64,000 nucleotides of DNA, from NCBI GenBank assembly GCA_963789165.1, contig CAWBJP010000014.1, positions 1-64,000 on the forward strand. The letters run 5' to 3'. Of the stretch, positions 12,470 through 21,895 are shown piece by piece (positions within the stretch are counted from its first letter, which is position 1; every line of letters begins with the position of its first letter). Both the position numbers and the translations under genes were made by a program. Source of the stretch: CAWBJP01 sp963789165. GTDB lineage: Bacteria > Actinomycetota > Acidimicrobiia > IMCC26256 > BP-133. The notes under the pieces were generated by a model. That model made no database searches and was not told the DNA's origin. It saw only the letters and a list, made by a program, of their open reading frames with translations.

Positions 12470-12922
12470 TCGGATACCTCCCCGGAGCCGAGGCTGACCC
12501 GACTCCTCCTCAGAGTGGAAGCTCCGTTGCGTTGTGCTTTGTGTGATGTCGTGTCGTCGGCGCGGGTCCCATGTACACACCGCGTGTGTCGACTCCTAGG
12601 GAGCTCGGACTAGGGCGCCTCGGGTCCGCACCGGAGTGGTGGCGCAAGCGGCCAGAGCCCGACGCCGCCCAAGCGACGCAACCTCGACAGGTAGCTGCGG
12701 AGCCTCTAAGAGGCGCGTGACCACCGTGTCCGACCTCGACATGCGTCCCCTCCCGCACGCTGGCAGCACCGGTTTACATCGTAATGCGATATGTCTGGGA
12801 AATCAACGAGATACGTGGAAAACCAACGAGTTTCTGATCTCTTCAGAGGAGGAGCCGGAGGCACGCCCCTTCTACCCAAGGGCTTCTTGGCGGTGACGCT
12901 GCCAAGTATTTACGAGGTACCT
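12470..12922. other. Non-coding upstream region of the copper protein gene
   Basis: No convincing gene lies here. Open frames crossing it are GC-driven and lack family features. It must contain the promoter of the minus-strand copper protein gene. A near-direct repeat, GGGAAATCAACGAGA (12798 region) and GGAAAACCAACGAGT, is visible just before a locally AT-richer tract. Confidence 0.4.
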
Positions 12923-12942
12923 CGTCCTCTAAAAAGAGGACG
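12923..12942 (-). terminator. Perfect hairpin downstream of the acyltransferase gene
   Basis: CGTCCTCT (12923-12930) and AGAGGACG (12935-12942) form an 8-bp perfect stem with an AAAA loop on the plus strand (TTTT on the minus). It is 170 bases past the stop of the minus-strand acyltransferase gene. A second palindrome, GAGGTACCTC, follows at 12914-12923. A terminator is likely, though there is no trailing T-run. Confidence 0.45.
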
Positions 12943-13112
12943 GCTCGTCCCCTAGCTCACTTCGGGTGGTACAGCACCTCGTGGGGAGGACCACCACAAG
13001 GGATGATGACCTCGCCGTCTCCTCCCGGGGTCGCTCCGATCATGCCTCCTGGTTCGGCGCCCGGACGGTCCAACCGGCCACGTCGCCCTCCTGGTCTGGT
13101 GACCCCCGGAAA

Positions 13113-15086
13113 CTAGCGGTACGTGCCCCCGGATCCCTTATCCAAAATCTCCGGCAGCCGCTTCTCTGCCCAACGCACAAATTCATCAATGATCGCGTCG
13201 CTACCGAGACGAGAGTAATGCCGAGGATCTCGGAGCAGCGGCATTCCATTCCGAACGGTCCTGCAGCGGTTACCGGCACAAAATAGCGGACCTTGCTCGA
13301 AGTAAGCCGCGTCCGGATGTCGAGCCAATACTGCTTTGCTCATAGCCCGGAACTGCGCTTGCTGTTCTTCCACCTCCGCCGCCGAGACCTCGCATGTCTG
13401 TACAGATGACTTCAACGGCCGGGCAAAGCATTCTCGAATGTCATACGAAAACTCAGGCTTGGGGCCAAAGATTATGACCTGGATGCCCCTGCTCTCCAGA
13501 AACCCGATCTCCTGGTCAAGCCAATCCATGTACGCCGCCGCGTTGCCCTCTTCATCGGGGAGGGCTTTACCCGTGAAGTAGTCAGCATACCGACCGTCAG
13601 CATCGAAACGCGGCCATCGGCTACTGAGCATCGCAAATCGCAGCGACCGGGTCGTTTCAATGATCCGATGCTGCACCTCACAGTTCTTACGTACGTTCTC
13701 GTCCAAAGTAAGGACGGTCGGCGTGCAGGAGCCGTAGGAGAGCACGTTTTGCGCAGTCAGGCGATCGTTATTGATCAGCCCTCTGTAAAGAGAGTTGGCG
13801 TAGCTATCACCCAGCAAGATCAATGTTGGCGGCTCGGGCCTGCTCTGGATGCAGAAATATCGGAAAGCAGCTGGATAACGGTCTTCGCAGATTTTGTTGG
13901 TCGTGTATTTCCAGAAGGGACCTTCTAACAGCTCCATTCTTTCCTGTGCCTTCACCAAGTGCGGACGGAGTGGAAGGCCGTCGGCTTTGTGGACGAGGAA
14001 CCCAGCCGAACCCACAATCACCATGAGAAGCGCAATCGGAATCGATGCCCAGTTGGTCAACCTTCCGAACCGAACCGGCCTCTCAATCAACATGTAGGTC
14101 AACCATGCCAGCACGACCGCGGCGACTACGGCCGCCAGTCGCGTCTGTGCGCCCAGCGTCGCGCCCTGGATCATGTGGAGGAATGTGAGCAGGGGCCAAT
14201 GCCATAGGTACAGGGGAAAGCTGATCAGGCCGAACCACTTCAAGACCGGGTTTGAGAGAACGGTGCGGTTGAGCCAGGCCCCCGGCCCCGCGGAAATGAC
14301 CAAGGCTGTGCCGATGGTCGGCGCGACTGCCCACCAACCCGGGAAGACGCTGTCCTTCGTGAGCGCATAGATCGAAAAGCCGATGAGTGCCACACCGAAG
14401 AACCCCTGCCCATGCCGTCTGGCGTTCTGGCGCACAGAGTTTCCCGCAGCCGCCTTGTTGAGGGCCGCATACGCCAGCAGGGCGCCGATCAGCAACTCCC
14501 ATACGCGCGCCTGTGGCGAATAGAACGCGCTCACGGCATCACGACCTACAACCCAGAGGTTGAAAGCAAAAGACAGGGCGCCGAGAAGGATGATCGCGAG
14601 GGCGAGATTTATTCTCCGCTTGTACGCAGCCCAGAGCAGGAAAGGCCAGGCGATGTAGAACTGCTCCTCGATACCCAGCGACCAGAGATGAAGTAAGGGC
14701 TTGGTCTGAGCAGCGTTATCAAAGTAGCCGCTTTCACTCCAGATGGTGAAGTTAGAGAAAAATCCGGCGCCCGCGGCAACATGATCGCCGAGTTGTTTGT
14801 ACTCATCCGCCATGAGCGTGAACCAGCCAAACCCGCAGCACACCGCCAAAACCAGCAGCAACGCCGGAAAGATCCGTTTGATGCGGCGGGCATAGAATCT
14901 CGAGATACTGAAGGTCTCGCCTTGCAACTCACCAATAATAATCGACGAGATCAAGAATCCGGAAATTACGAAAAAGACATCGACGCCTACAAAGCCGCCC
15001 TTCAGCTGGGAGGGGAAGGCATGAAACGCAACGACAGAAACCACCGCGACCCCGCGCAGTCCATCTATGTCAGGTCGGTACGGCAT
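13113..15086 (-). CDS. OafA-type membrane acyltransferase with C-terminal SGNH domain
   Basis: The start used is the ATG at 15086 (MPYRPDIDGLRG), where family homology begins; an in-frame GTG/ATG lies up to 31 codons upstream. The N-terminal half is acyltransferase family 3: about ten membrane segments, the DGLRGVAVVSVVAFHAF helix with catalytic Arg and His, and FFVISGFLIS. After about residue 380 comes a periplasmic SGNH-hydrolase-like domain with LILLGDSYANSL and DPRHYSRLGSDA (Ser, Asp-His). Such fusions O-acetylate or otherwise acylate surface polysaccharides or peptidoglycan. Codon use is clearly less GC-rich than in neighbouring genes (many ATT, AAA, TTT codons), which suggests acquisition from a lower-GC, perhaps proteobacterial, source. 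Confidence 0.88.
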   Translation of the reverse strand: MPYRPDIDGLRGVAVVSVVAFHAFPSQLKGGFVGVDVFFVISGFLISSIIIGELQGETFSISRFYARRIKRIFPALLLVLAVCCGFGWFTLMADEYKQLGDHVAAGAGFFSNFTIWSESGYFDNAAQTKPLLHLWSLGIEEQFYIAWPFLLWAAYKRRINLALAIILLGALSFAFNLWVVGRDAVSAFYSPQARVWELLIGALLAYAALNKAAAGNSVRQNARRHGQGFFGVALIGFSIYALTKDSVFPGWWAVAPTIGTALVISAGPGAWLNRTVLSNPVLKWFGLISFPLYLWHWPLLTFLHMIQGATLGAQTRLAAVVAAVVLAWLTYMLIERPVRFGRLTNWASIPIALLMVIVGSAGFLVHKADGLPLRPHLVKAQERMELLEGPFWKYTTNKICEDRYPAAFRYFCIQSRPEPPTLILLGDSYANSLYRGLINNDRLTAQNVLSYGSCTPTVLTLDENVRKNCEVQHRIIETTRSLRFAMLSSRWPRFDADGRYADYFTGKALPDEEGNAAAYMDWLDQEIGFLESRGIQVIIFGPKPEFSYDIRECFARPLKSSVQTCEVSAAEVEEQQAQFRAMSKAVLARHPDAAYFEQGPLFCAGNRCRTVRNGMPLLRDPRHYSRLGSDAIIDEFVRWAEKRLPEILDKGSGGTYR

Positions 15087-15291
15087 CGAGTTCCGGACCG
15101 GTGGCTCCGCCGTCCGGCTGGCCGGCGGCGAGTACCGGGAGGAGGGCCTCGATTCGGTCCGAGTCGGCTGCACGATCACGGCTGTCCGTGGCCTTCCTTC
15201 TCGTCGGGGCCCGCTCCGACACGGGAGGCTATCGCCGTCAGGGCAACCGGCACCCGTACAGGAGGACGCCCCGGACCAGCCGGACGGGCCG

Positions 15292-16266
15292 TCAGCCGCG
15301 GGCTTCGGACTGCAGCGCCCACGCCATCGCGGTCATGACGTTGGCCAGCGGACCGTCCGTGGCCGTCGACGGCTCGACAGCGACGGAGTCCCCGACCCGG
15401 ACGGCGCCGGGGGCGACGACCTCGGCGTAGGCGCCGGCCGCCGCGAAGAGGCCGAACTCGCCGAGCGGGCGGCGGTTGGCCCGAGCCATGGTGCGGAGCA
15501 CCTCGGGATCACGGGACAGGTCAGCCTGTCCGAGCGTGGTCATGATGCAGCGCGGGGTCGAGGCCACGATGTGGATCCGCGGCCCGCCACCGATCTGGAG
15601 ATCCTGGCCGATCCAGCTGTCCTCGCCGTTGGCGCCGGCCTGGTTTCCGTCGTCGAAGAGGATGTTGGGCCGGAAGCGGCGGGCGTCCCACTGCCCGCCG
15701 GGGTGCTCGGCGGCGAGGGTGGCCAGGGTGCTGGTGGTGAGCACGTGCATGGCCGCCAGGTCGTTGAGCGTGCCGGGCGCGCCCATCGCGGGCGGGAACC
15801 CGATCATGCGTTCACCGGCGGGATCGTCGGCCTCGGTGCCGATCTGCAGCATGCGGTAGAAGTCGACCGGGCCGAACCCCTCAAGGTCGGGCCACACCTC
15901 TTCCACGAGGATGCCGGCGTCCACGGCCACGGTGGCCAGACGGACCTCGCAGCCGAGAAGCTTGCCGACCCGGGCGGTGATCTCGTCGTGGTCGCCGTCC
16001 ACCGTGACCCCGTCAGGGAACGTCACCCGCACCGGAGGCAACTCGGCGTCGAGCTGCGGCGGCTCGGTGAAGGCGGCCCGACACTCCAGGATCGGGGCGT
16101 ACCGCTTGGGGTGCTTGGCGCTGACGAGCCGGCCCGCCTCGACGTCGACGAACCCGTAGGCGCGGTCGCCGACCACGCCCCCCGGGCCGAGCATCACCTC
16201 GTCGGTCGGCTCCCCCTGCATCGACTTGACCGGGTAGTGCCACAACTGCCCCACGCGCACCGACAT
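15292..16266 (-). CDS. MOSC domain protein with N-terminal beta-barrel
   Basis: A 324-residue protein from the ATG at 16266, which follows GGGAGG (an ATG 6 codons upstream has no such site). Residues 1-110 form the MOSC N-terminal beta-barrel (VGQLWHYPVKSMQGE, GDRAYGFVDVEAGRLVSAKHP). The C-terminal part is a MOSC domain containing ARRFRPNILFD and the conserved cysteine in ASTPRCIMTTLGQ. MOSC proteins bind molybdenum cofactor and act in sulfur transfer or in reduction of N-hydroxylated compounds. It lies just left of the first tRNA-fMet remnant and is the last core gene before the accretion zone. Confidence 0.85.
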   Translation of the reverse strand: MSVRVGQLWHYPVKSMQGEPTDEVMLGPGGVVGDRAYGFVDVEAGRLVSAKHPKRYAPILECRAAFTEPPQLDAELPPVRVTFPDGVTVDGDHDEITARVGKLLGCEVRLATVAVDAGILVEEVWPDLEGFGPVDFYRMLQIGTEADDPAGERMIGFPPAMGAPGTLNDLAAMHVLTTSTLATLAAEHPGGQWDARRFRPNILFDDGNQAGANGEDSWIGQDLQIGGGPRIHIVASTPRCIMTTLGQADLSRDPEVLRTMARANRRPLGEFGLFAAAGAYAEVVAPGAVRVGDSVAVEPSTATDGPLANVMTAMAWALQSEARG

Positions 16267-16327
16267 GCTGACCTCCCACGACACTCCGAAACCCCGGCTT
16301 CGGGATTGTAGGCGTCGGCACGGCAGA

Positions 16328-16352
16328 AGGCCCCGGAGGAAACCCCGGGCCT
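16328..16352 (-). terminator. Terminator-like hairpin beside tRNA remnant A
   Basis: AGGCCC (16328-16333) pairs with GGGCCT (16347-16352), with a partly paired interior. It sits 16 bases beyond the CCA end of the partial tRNA-fMet, the same place as the terminator of the intact tRNA at 29673-29698, and both share the flanks GCAGAAGGCCCCGGA and CCTGACCT. It is probably the original terminator of the chromosomal tRNA-fMet gene. Confidence 0.55.
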
Positions 16353-16367
16353 GACCTACGATTCCAA

Positions 16368-16425
16368 TTGGTGGCGGGGGAGGGATTTGAACCCTCGACC
16401 TTCGGGTTATGAGCCCGACGAGCTA
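16368..16425 (-). repeat. 3' part of tRNA-fMet, copy A (putative attachment site)
   Basis: These 58 bases are identical to 29714-29771, the 3' portion of the intact tRNA-fMet (CCA end, T-arm, variable loop and complete CAT anticodon arm). Identity stops inside the D-arm, so it is not a functional tRNA. Same orientation as the intact gene. As the leftmost copy, next to the native terminator and MOSC gene, it marks the outer end of the accretion zone. Confidence 0.85.
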
Positions 16426-16577
16426 GCTCTCAGTGGCTTCTATAAGTGACGAGCATCTCGTCTAAAGGTGCAGGTCAGCGGCATTTCCGAGGTTACGGTT
16501 GTCGCACCTCTTTCGGGTGTTTCGCGACGCTCAGCGACGAGTTGCTATGCCAATTCTATGCCACGGGATCTGAGGCT

Positions 16578-16631
16578 GTCCGGGTGCCGCAGTCCGGGTG
16601 CCGCACACAGTCCCACAGTCCGGGTGCCGCA
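16578..16631. repeat. Three 14-base direct repeats near attachment copy A
   Basis: GTCCGGGTGCCGCA occurs at 16578-16591, 16592-16605 and 16618-16631. The array lies about 150 bases inside the element from tRNA copy A and downstream of the large regulator's stop codon. Short direct repeats at this distance from an att core resemble integrase arm-type binding sites; this is an inference. The rest of 16426-16707 shows no gene. Confidence 0.5.
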
Positions 16632-16707
16632 CAGCCAGAGTCTCGATTTTGCCGGCGCCCGTACCCGGTCACTACGCGAGCAAGCTTGCATCGGAACGCA
16701 CTGGCGA

Positions 16708-19700
16708 TCAGCCGGTGATCTTCACGAGCTCCTGGACGCGACCCGCTCCCAGGAAGAAGTCGCGGCGCTCCTCGGAGAGGCCGGCCGCGAAGCGCATAAC
16801 GCTCTGCCGCACCATCTCCGCCGCGGTCTGGGCGCCATTGTCGTCCCCGGTCGCAGCCAGGGCCCGGGTGAGCGCCCCGCCCGCGTGCCACTGCGAAGGC
16901 GGATGCTTCAGGCCATTGGCGGCGGCGAGCGCCTGGCGCAAGTGCTCTACCGCTTCCTTGCCGTGTCCCATCCCAAGGAGGGCTTCGCCCAGGATGACCC
17001 GGCAGGCGACCTCGTACTTCACCCTCCCGACGCGCCGGGCACCTTCGATGGCGCGGCACGCCTCGTCGGCGGCTTGCTCCAGGCGACCGGCTCCGAGGGA
17101 GATCTCGGCCCGGGCCGCCTCGAGCCGACCGATGTTGCGCCACTGGTGGGTGCCGGGCATGGCCTGGGCCTCCTCCCACAGCCTTGGCCAGCCTCGCTCC
17201 GCCCGGCCGAACTCCCCCTCGGCCAGATCGACGAAGAGGAGGTCGACGTTCCCCTCCACCATGGCGAGGGGGAAGGGGACGGAGGCGGCCAGCTCGATGG
17301 CCTCGTGGTTGACCCGCCGTGACACCTCGAGGTCCTGGACTTCTCGCAGGACGCCGGCCCAGCAGTTCAGGGCGATGGCCGTGTAGATGGGGAGCGTACC
17401 GAGCTGCTGGCCCAGGGCGACGAGCTGCTCCAGGTGCTGGAGCGCCTCCTCGTGGCGGCCGAGCCCGGCGAGCCCCAGGCCGAGCTGCGCACCCGCCCAC
17501 AGGGCCGAGTCCCCTCGGTAGATCTCCCGGCCCAGGTCGTACCCCCGACGCCCGTAGTCGACCGTCTCCCCATAGCGCCCGAGAAGGTACGACATGTTGC
17601 CCGCCGAGCCGAGGCAGTGGGCGAGATCGGAAGGGCGGCTGCCGGTAGGCCACACCGCCAGGCCCTGCTCGCTCATGGCCAGCGCATCGTCGACCTCACC
17701 GGCGAACATCTTCCCCGCGGCCAGCCACGAGAGGCCGTAAGCCCGCAACTCGTGGTCGCCGAGGTCCTCGGCCAGCGCCACAGCTCGGGCGGCCATGGCC
17801 TGCATGACCCGGGCGTCCTCCAGGAAACAGGCGACGTAGCTCCGGTTGGCGAGCGCCTCTACCAGCTCGCGTCCCGCCAGCTCGGGAAGCAACGCGTCCA
17901 GCTCAGCGGCCGCGGCCGGAAACGCGTTCTCCTGTACCAGCAGCAGCGCCCGCCGGAGCCGGATGATACGACGGCGCTCAGCGTCGGACTCGGGAACGAG
18001 GTCGAGCGCCTCGCCGTAGAGCGATATCGCCTCCCCCTTGGCCCAGGCCCGCTCCGCCTGCTCCGCCGCCACGAGGAGGTAGTCGACGGCCCGATCGGTA
18101 TCGCCCGCCTCCCGCCAGTGGTGAGCCAGGAGCGAGGCCGATTCCGCGGCACGATCGCCGGTGGCATCCTCCAGGAAGCGGGCCACGGCGCCATGGCGGC
18201 TCCGGCGGGCGGTTTTCGGGAGCGTGGAATAGGCCACCTCCCGGATGAGGATGTGCTTGAAGGAGAACTCGTCGTCGCCTTCGATGCGGGAGGAGGCCTG
18301 GCGGCGGACGAGGTCGCGGGCCTCCAGCCGGTCGAGGGCCGCGACCCGCTGACCGTTGCCGCCGAGGGCCCGCAGCGCTCCCGTCCAGAAGATCTTCCCC
18401 ACCACGGAGGCGTCGAAGATCAGTTGGCGCTCGGCGGCGGGGAGGGCGTCCAGACGAGCGGCGATGATCGCCTTGACTCCGGAGGGGAGGCTGGCCATGG
18501 GCTCGCCGGGCCGCTCCAGGACAGAGGCGGCCAGTTCCTCGAGGAAGAGCGGATTCCCACCCCCCCGTTCGAGGAGGGCGTCGACGATCGCCAGGTCGGT
18601 GATCCCGGGGAGGAGGGAGGCGACCAGCTCGGTCGAGTCAGCGGGGGAGAGGTCGCGCAGCTCGAGCAACGTCGACGAGATCAGCCCTCCACCCCAACCG
18701 GGCCGGGTGTCGAAGAGCTGGGCGCGGGCCAGGGCCAGCAGGAGGACGGGCGCCTCACGGGCCCGACCGGCCAGGGACTCGACCAGATCGAGGAGGCTGG
18801 GGTCGGCCCAGTGGAGATCCTCGAAGACGAGCACCGTCGGCTGCTCCCGGCCCAGCGCCTCCACGAAGCGCCGAGCCGCCAGCAGCAGGGCGCCCTTGTC
18901 GGGGCCTACGGCCGCGGCGCCCACGCCGGTCATGAGCGAGAGGTGGGACGCCACCTCCTCGGCCCACGCCAGGGGCAGGAGAGCCGATACGCGGCGCTTG
19001 AGCTTGGCCTGGGCGAGGGGGATGGGGTCGGTCTCGAAGATGCCGGCCACCGTCTTGACCTGCTGGGCGAACGCCCCGTAGCCGGTGCTCTCCCCGTAGG
19101 GCAGCGACCTTCCCAGCACGGTCCGCCCCCCCTGCTGCTCGACGAGAGTGGAGAACTCTCGGGCCAGGCGCGTTTTGCCGATTCCTGGCGGACCCAGGAT
19201 GGTGACCACGTGGGGGGCGCGCTCGGCCATCACCCGCTGCCAGAGGGTCGCCGCCACGCCAAGCTCCGTGCCGCGGCCCACGATCCGGGCGCCGGGAACG
19301 GGACGGTCGCCGGGGGCGAGGGCCTCGACGGCCAGGTAGGCGGGCACCGGCTCGGCCTTGCCCTTCACGTGCTGCGAGGCGACCGGCTGGTATCGGATGG
19401 ACTGCTTCGTCGCCCGGTAGGTCTCCTCGCCGGCGAGGACGCCGCCCGTGGGCGCGCAGGACTGGAGCCGGGAGGCAAGATTCACGGCGTCGCCGATGAC
19501 CGTAAAGTCGCGGTCTGGCCCCACGGGGGCGAACATCATCTCTCCGGTGTTGATGCCGACCCGGAGCGCCAGCCCCCCGAACGCCTCGCCGTGCTCCCGG
19601 GGGCAGCGCTGGAGGTCGAGGGCGGCCCGCACCGCCCGCTCGGCGTCGTCGCCGTGGGCGATCGGTGCGCCGAAGAGCGCCATGAGCTGGTCTCCGATGA

Positions 19701-20937
19701 CCCGCAGTGAGACGCCGCCGAACCGCTCGACGACCCCGGCCATGGTGCTCATGCAGCCGGCCAGCAGCGCCCGAAGGTCCTCCGGGTCCATGTCCTCGGA
19801 GAGACTGGTGAAGCCCGAGAGGTCGGCGAAGAGGACGGTGGCCCAGCGCCGCTCCTCGGTCAGCGCTCGCCGGCCACGGTCCGCCCCGGCCGCCGCGGCC
19901 GAATCCAGGTCGATACCGCAGCCGGCGCAGAAGTGGTGATCGAGGGGGTTGTCCGCGCCACACGATCCACAGGTCTGCCACAGGGCGCTGCCACAGGAGA
20001 AGCAGAAACGGGCGGTGCCTCCATTCGCCGTCCCGCACCGGGGACAGCGGCCTTCCGCTCCCACCTGAGCGGCTTCGGAGCCGCTTACGCCGGGGAGGAC
20101 GTCCGGGGAGAGGCCCCCAGGCGTCGGTGCGACGAAGGGGTCCGAGGCCGGAACCGCCATGGCAACGGTCTCCACCTGCTGCGGCTTCCAGTCGAGATGC
20201 CGGTCATGGCGCAGGATGGCCGTCTCCAGCCGGCTCAGGTCGGCGCCGGGCTCGATCCCTAGCTCCTCCCCCAGCAAGCGCCGCAGGTCCTGGTAGGCCC
20301 GGAGGGCCTCGGCCTGGCGCCCGGTCCGATAGAGGGCAAGCATGCGCTGGGCCCATAGGCGCTCGCGCAGCGGGTGGGCACGCGTCAGGGCATCGAGTTC
20401 GGCGGTCAACTCCGGGTGGCGCCCCACGGCCAAATCGGCCTCGATGCGCTCCTCGAGGGCAGCCAGGCGGGCGTCCTCAAGCCGGGCGGCCTCGACCTGG
20501 AGCAGGCCGGTCTCAGCCACGCCGGACAGGGCGGGGCCTCGCCACAGGGAGAGGGCCTCCCGCAGGCTGACCGCCGCGCCCCGGTGGTCCCCCTCCGCAG
20601 CCTGGTGGCGTCCTCGGGCGAGCAGGGTCTCGAACCGGACGGCGTCGAGGGCGTCGGGATCGGCCCGCACCGAGTACCCCCGAACATGGGTGGCGAGCAC
20701 CTCGTCGGCGCCGGCCTCCCGCATCGCACGGCGCAGGCGGGACACGTGGACCCGCAGGGCTTTGAGCGCCTGCTCGGGGGGGCGCCCGCTCCAGAGCTCG
20801 TCGGCGAGACGCTCGGACGAGACCACCCGGCCGGTCGAGAGGAGCAGCAGGGCGAGCAGGACACGCTCCCGGCCTCCGAGAACCAGGCTTCGTCCCCCGT
20901 GGATGGCTTCGAACGGACCGAGGATGCGGAACTCCAT
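16708..20937 (-). CDS. Large BTAD (SARP-type) regulator with cyclase, ATPase and TPR domains
   Basis: A 1409-residue protein from the ATG at 20937, placed 8 bases after GGGAGG (a GTG three codons upstream is the alternative). Order of parts: winged-helix DNA-binding domain (1-95), BTAD helical repeat domain (about 100-245, ending ELGIEPGADLSRL), two zinc ribbons (C298, C301, C312, C315 and C323, C326, C337, C340), a class III adenylate/guanylate cyclase domain (about 365-510; metal aspartates D372 and D416, GINTGEMM, IGDAVNLASRLQ), an ATPase with Walker A GPPGIGKT (582-589) and VLVFEDLHWADPS, then a long TPR-like C-terminus. Such proteins are signalling regulators; joining SARP DNA binding to a cyclase in one chain is rare. 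It is cargo between tRNA copies A and B. Confidence 0.85.
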   Translation of the reverse strand: MEFRILGPFEAIHGGRSLVLGGRERVLLALLLLSTGRVVSSERLADELWSGRPPEQALKALRVHVSRLRRAMREAGADEVLATHVRGYSVRADPDALDAVRFETLLARGRHQAAEGDHRGAAVSLREALSLWRGPALSGVAETGLLQVEAARLEDARLAALEERIEADLAVGRHPELTAELDALTRAHPLRERLWAQRMLALYRTGRQAEALRAYQDLRRLLGEELGIEPGADLSRLETAILRHDRHLDWKPQQVETVAMAVPASDPFVAPTPGGLSPDVLPGVSGSEAAQVGAEGRCPRCGTANGGTARFCFSCGSALWQTCGSCGADNPLDHHFCAGCGIDLDSAAAAGADRGRRALTEERRWATVLFADLSGFTSLSEDMDPEDLRALLAGCMSTMAGVVERFGGVSLRVIGDQLMALFGAPIAHGDDAERAVRAALDLQRCPREHGEAFGGLALRVGINTGEMMFAPVGPDRDFTVIGDAVNLASRLQSCAPTGGVLAGEETYRATKQSIRYQPVASQHVKGKAEPVPAYLAVEALAPGDRPVPGARIVGRGTELGVAATLWQRVMAERAPHVVTILGPPGIGKTRLAREFSTLVEQQGGRTVLGRSLPYGESTGYGAFAQQVKTVAGIFETDPIPLAQAKLKRRVSALLPLAWAEEVASHLSLMTGVGAAAVGPDKGALLLAARRFVEALGREQPTVLVFEDLHWADPSLLDLVESLAGRAREAPVLLLALARAQLFDTRPGWGGGLISSTLLELRDLSPADSTELVASLLPGITDLAIVDALLERGGGNPLFLEELAASVLERPGEPMASLPSGVKAIIAARLDALPAAERQLIFDASVVGKIFWTGALRALGGNGQRVAALDRLEARDLVRRQASSRIEGDDEFSFKHILIREVAYSTLPKTARRSRHGAVARFLEDATGDRAAESASLLAHHWREAGDTDRAVDYLLVAAEQAERAWAKGEAISLYGEALDLVPESDAERRRIIRLRRALLLVQENAFPAAAAELDALLPELAGRELVEALANRSYVACFLEDARVMQAMAARAVALAEDLGDHELRAYGLSWLAAGKMFAGEVDDALAMSEQGLAVWPTGSRPSDLAHCLGSAGNMSYLLGRYGETVDYGRRGYDLGREIYRGDSALWAGAQLGLGLAGLGRHEEALQHLEQLVALGQQLGTLPIYTAIALNCWAGVLREVQDLEVSRRVNHEAIELAASVPFPLAMVEGNVDLLFVDLAEGEFGRAERGWPRLWEEAQAMPGTHQWRNIGRLEAARAEISLGAGRLEQAADEACRAIEGARRVGRVKYEVACRVILGEALLGMGHGKEAVEHLRQALAAANGLKHPPSQWHAGGALTRALAATGDDNGAQTAAEMVRQSVMRFAAGLSEERRDFFLGAGRVQELVKITG

Positions 20938-21436
20938 GCCCAGCACCTCCCGCCCGCCGGGAGCCCGGTGAAGGCCTCAGCGTAGTCGTGGCGTATCCGC
21001 TGCGCTCGGTGAGAGCCGCCGATTGTTATCTCGTCGCAACCCGCTAGTCGCGGGTCTTGCAACCAGCCGGCCACATGCTCGGAAACGCAACCCCAACGAG
21101 GTGCTCCGCACCGCCGAGATGAAATCAGGGAGGCCGACCATGCTCAGCGAGATTCCCTACGAAGATGGCCTGGTCCTGAGCGGCAAGGCCGACGACGACA
21201 TTGTCGCCGATGTCGAAGCCCATATCCGGGAGGCTCACGCCGGTCTGGCCGAATTGATCACCCGCGACCAGATCTTGGTCACGGTGCGGGAAGCCCGCTT
21301 TGCCCTGCGGGCCAATGGAGCTGGCACGTCGCCGCTCCTGATCGGCCGGTGCCCATTCGACCGGTGGGCGGTCACTCGTGGACGGCTGGAGATCGGACGC
21401 GATGTACAGCGCGAAGCGGTCAACAGGAGGTGGCAG
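20938..21436 (+). other. Divergent intergenic region with an open frame of uncertain status
   Basis: The region separates the large regulator (minus) from the SnoaL-like gene (plus). An ATG at 21140, 8 bases after GGGAGG, opens a frame that reads without a stop into the SnoaL-like gene: LSEIPYEDGLVLSGKADDD and onward for 99 codons. It may be an N-terminal extension of that protein, a remnant of another gene, or chance. No family was recognised, and a near-perfect internal ribosome site at 21425-21432 argues for a separate downstream start. Confidence 0.35.
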
Positions 21437-21814
21437 ATGACGGCGCACACACCCGAGGAGCTCGACTCGCTATGGGCTCAGGCGTTCAATGATGGGAACG
21501 CCGACGGGGTTCTGTCGTTGTACGAACCAGGGGCGGCGTTCGTGCTCCCCACGGGAGAGGCCGTCCTGGGCGTCGAAGCCATCCGTGAAACCTTGGACGG
21601 CTATTTGGCCATGAAGCCCCGAATCGACCTTAGGACCAAGAAGGTCCTCAGGGCGGGCGACGTTGCGCTCGTCTACTCCAGCTGGACGTTGTCGGCGAGG
21701 GCCGAGGACGGCAGCGCCCTGGACATGGCAGGCGATGCCACGGTCGTCTCGCGTCAGCACCCCGACGGCACGTGGCGTCTCGCCATCGACGATCCCGGCT
21801 GGATCACTACCTGA
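21437..21814 (+). CDS. SnoaL/DUF4440-like NTF2-fold protein
   Basis: A 125-residue protein starting at an ATG seven bases after ACAGGAGG. The sequence follows the small NTF2-fold families (SnoaL-like, DUF4440, SgcJ/EcaC): N-terminal helix LDSLWAQAFNDGNADGVLSLYEPGAAFV, then GVEAIRETLDGYLAMKPRIDL and strands ending GTWRLAIDDPGW. Members are cyclases, isomerases or ligand-binding proteins; no catalytic residue visible here decides among them. It is cargo of the accretion zone, divergent from the large regulator. An upstream in-frame extension to 21140 is possible but would be unusual for the family. Confidence 0.75.
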   Translation: MTAHTPEELDSLWAQAFNDGNADGVLSLYEPGAAFVLPTGEAVLGVEAIRETLDGYLAMKPRIDLRTKKVLRAGDVALVYSSWTLSARAEDGSALDMAGDATVVSRQHPDGTWRLAIDDPGWITT

Positions 21815-21895
21815 CCTCAGGCCGGGGCGGCGAGCGAGGCGAGCTCGGCGGCGAGGCGTTCCAGCGACACGGGCCCGGGCAAGCAGACGGCTCCG
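21815..21895 (-). other. Possible C-terminal gene fragment
   Basis: On the minus strand a short open stretch ends FCGAVCLPGPVSLERLAAELASLAAPA followed by TGA. It looks like the tail of a real protein by composition and is directly followed upstream by the degraded tRNA trace E, so it may be the stub of a gene cut by integration or deletion. Too short to assign. Confidence 0.25.

Noticed and set aside
12510..13000. Small open frames between the copper protein and acyltransferase genes
   Set aside because: No ribosome binding sites, no recognisable families, and mutually overlapping in several frames.
17434..19710. Long plus-strand open frame (758 codons) inside the large regulator gene
   Set aside because: The minus strand encodes clear BTAD, cyclase and ATPase motifs through the same bases; the opposite frame has none.
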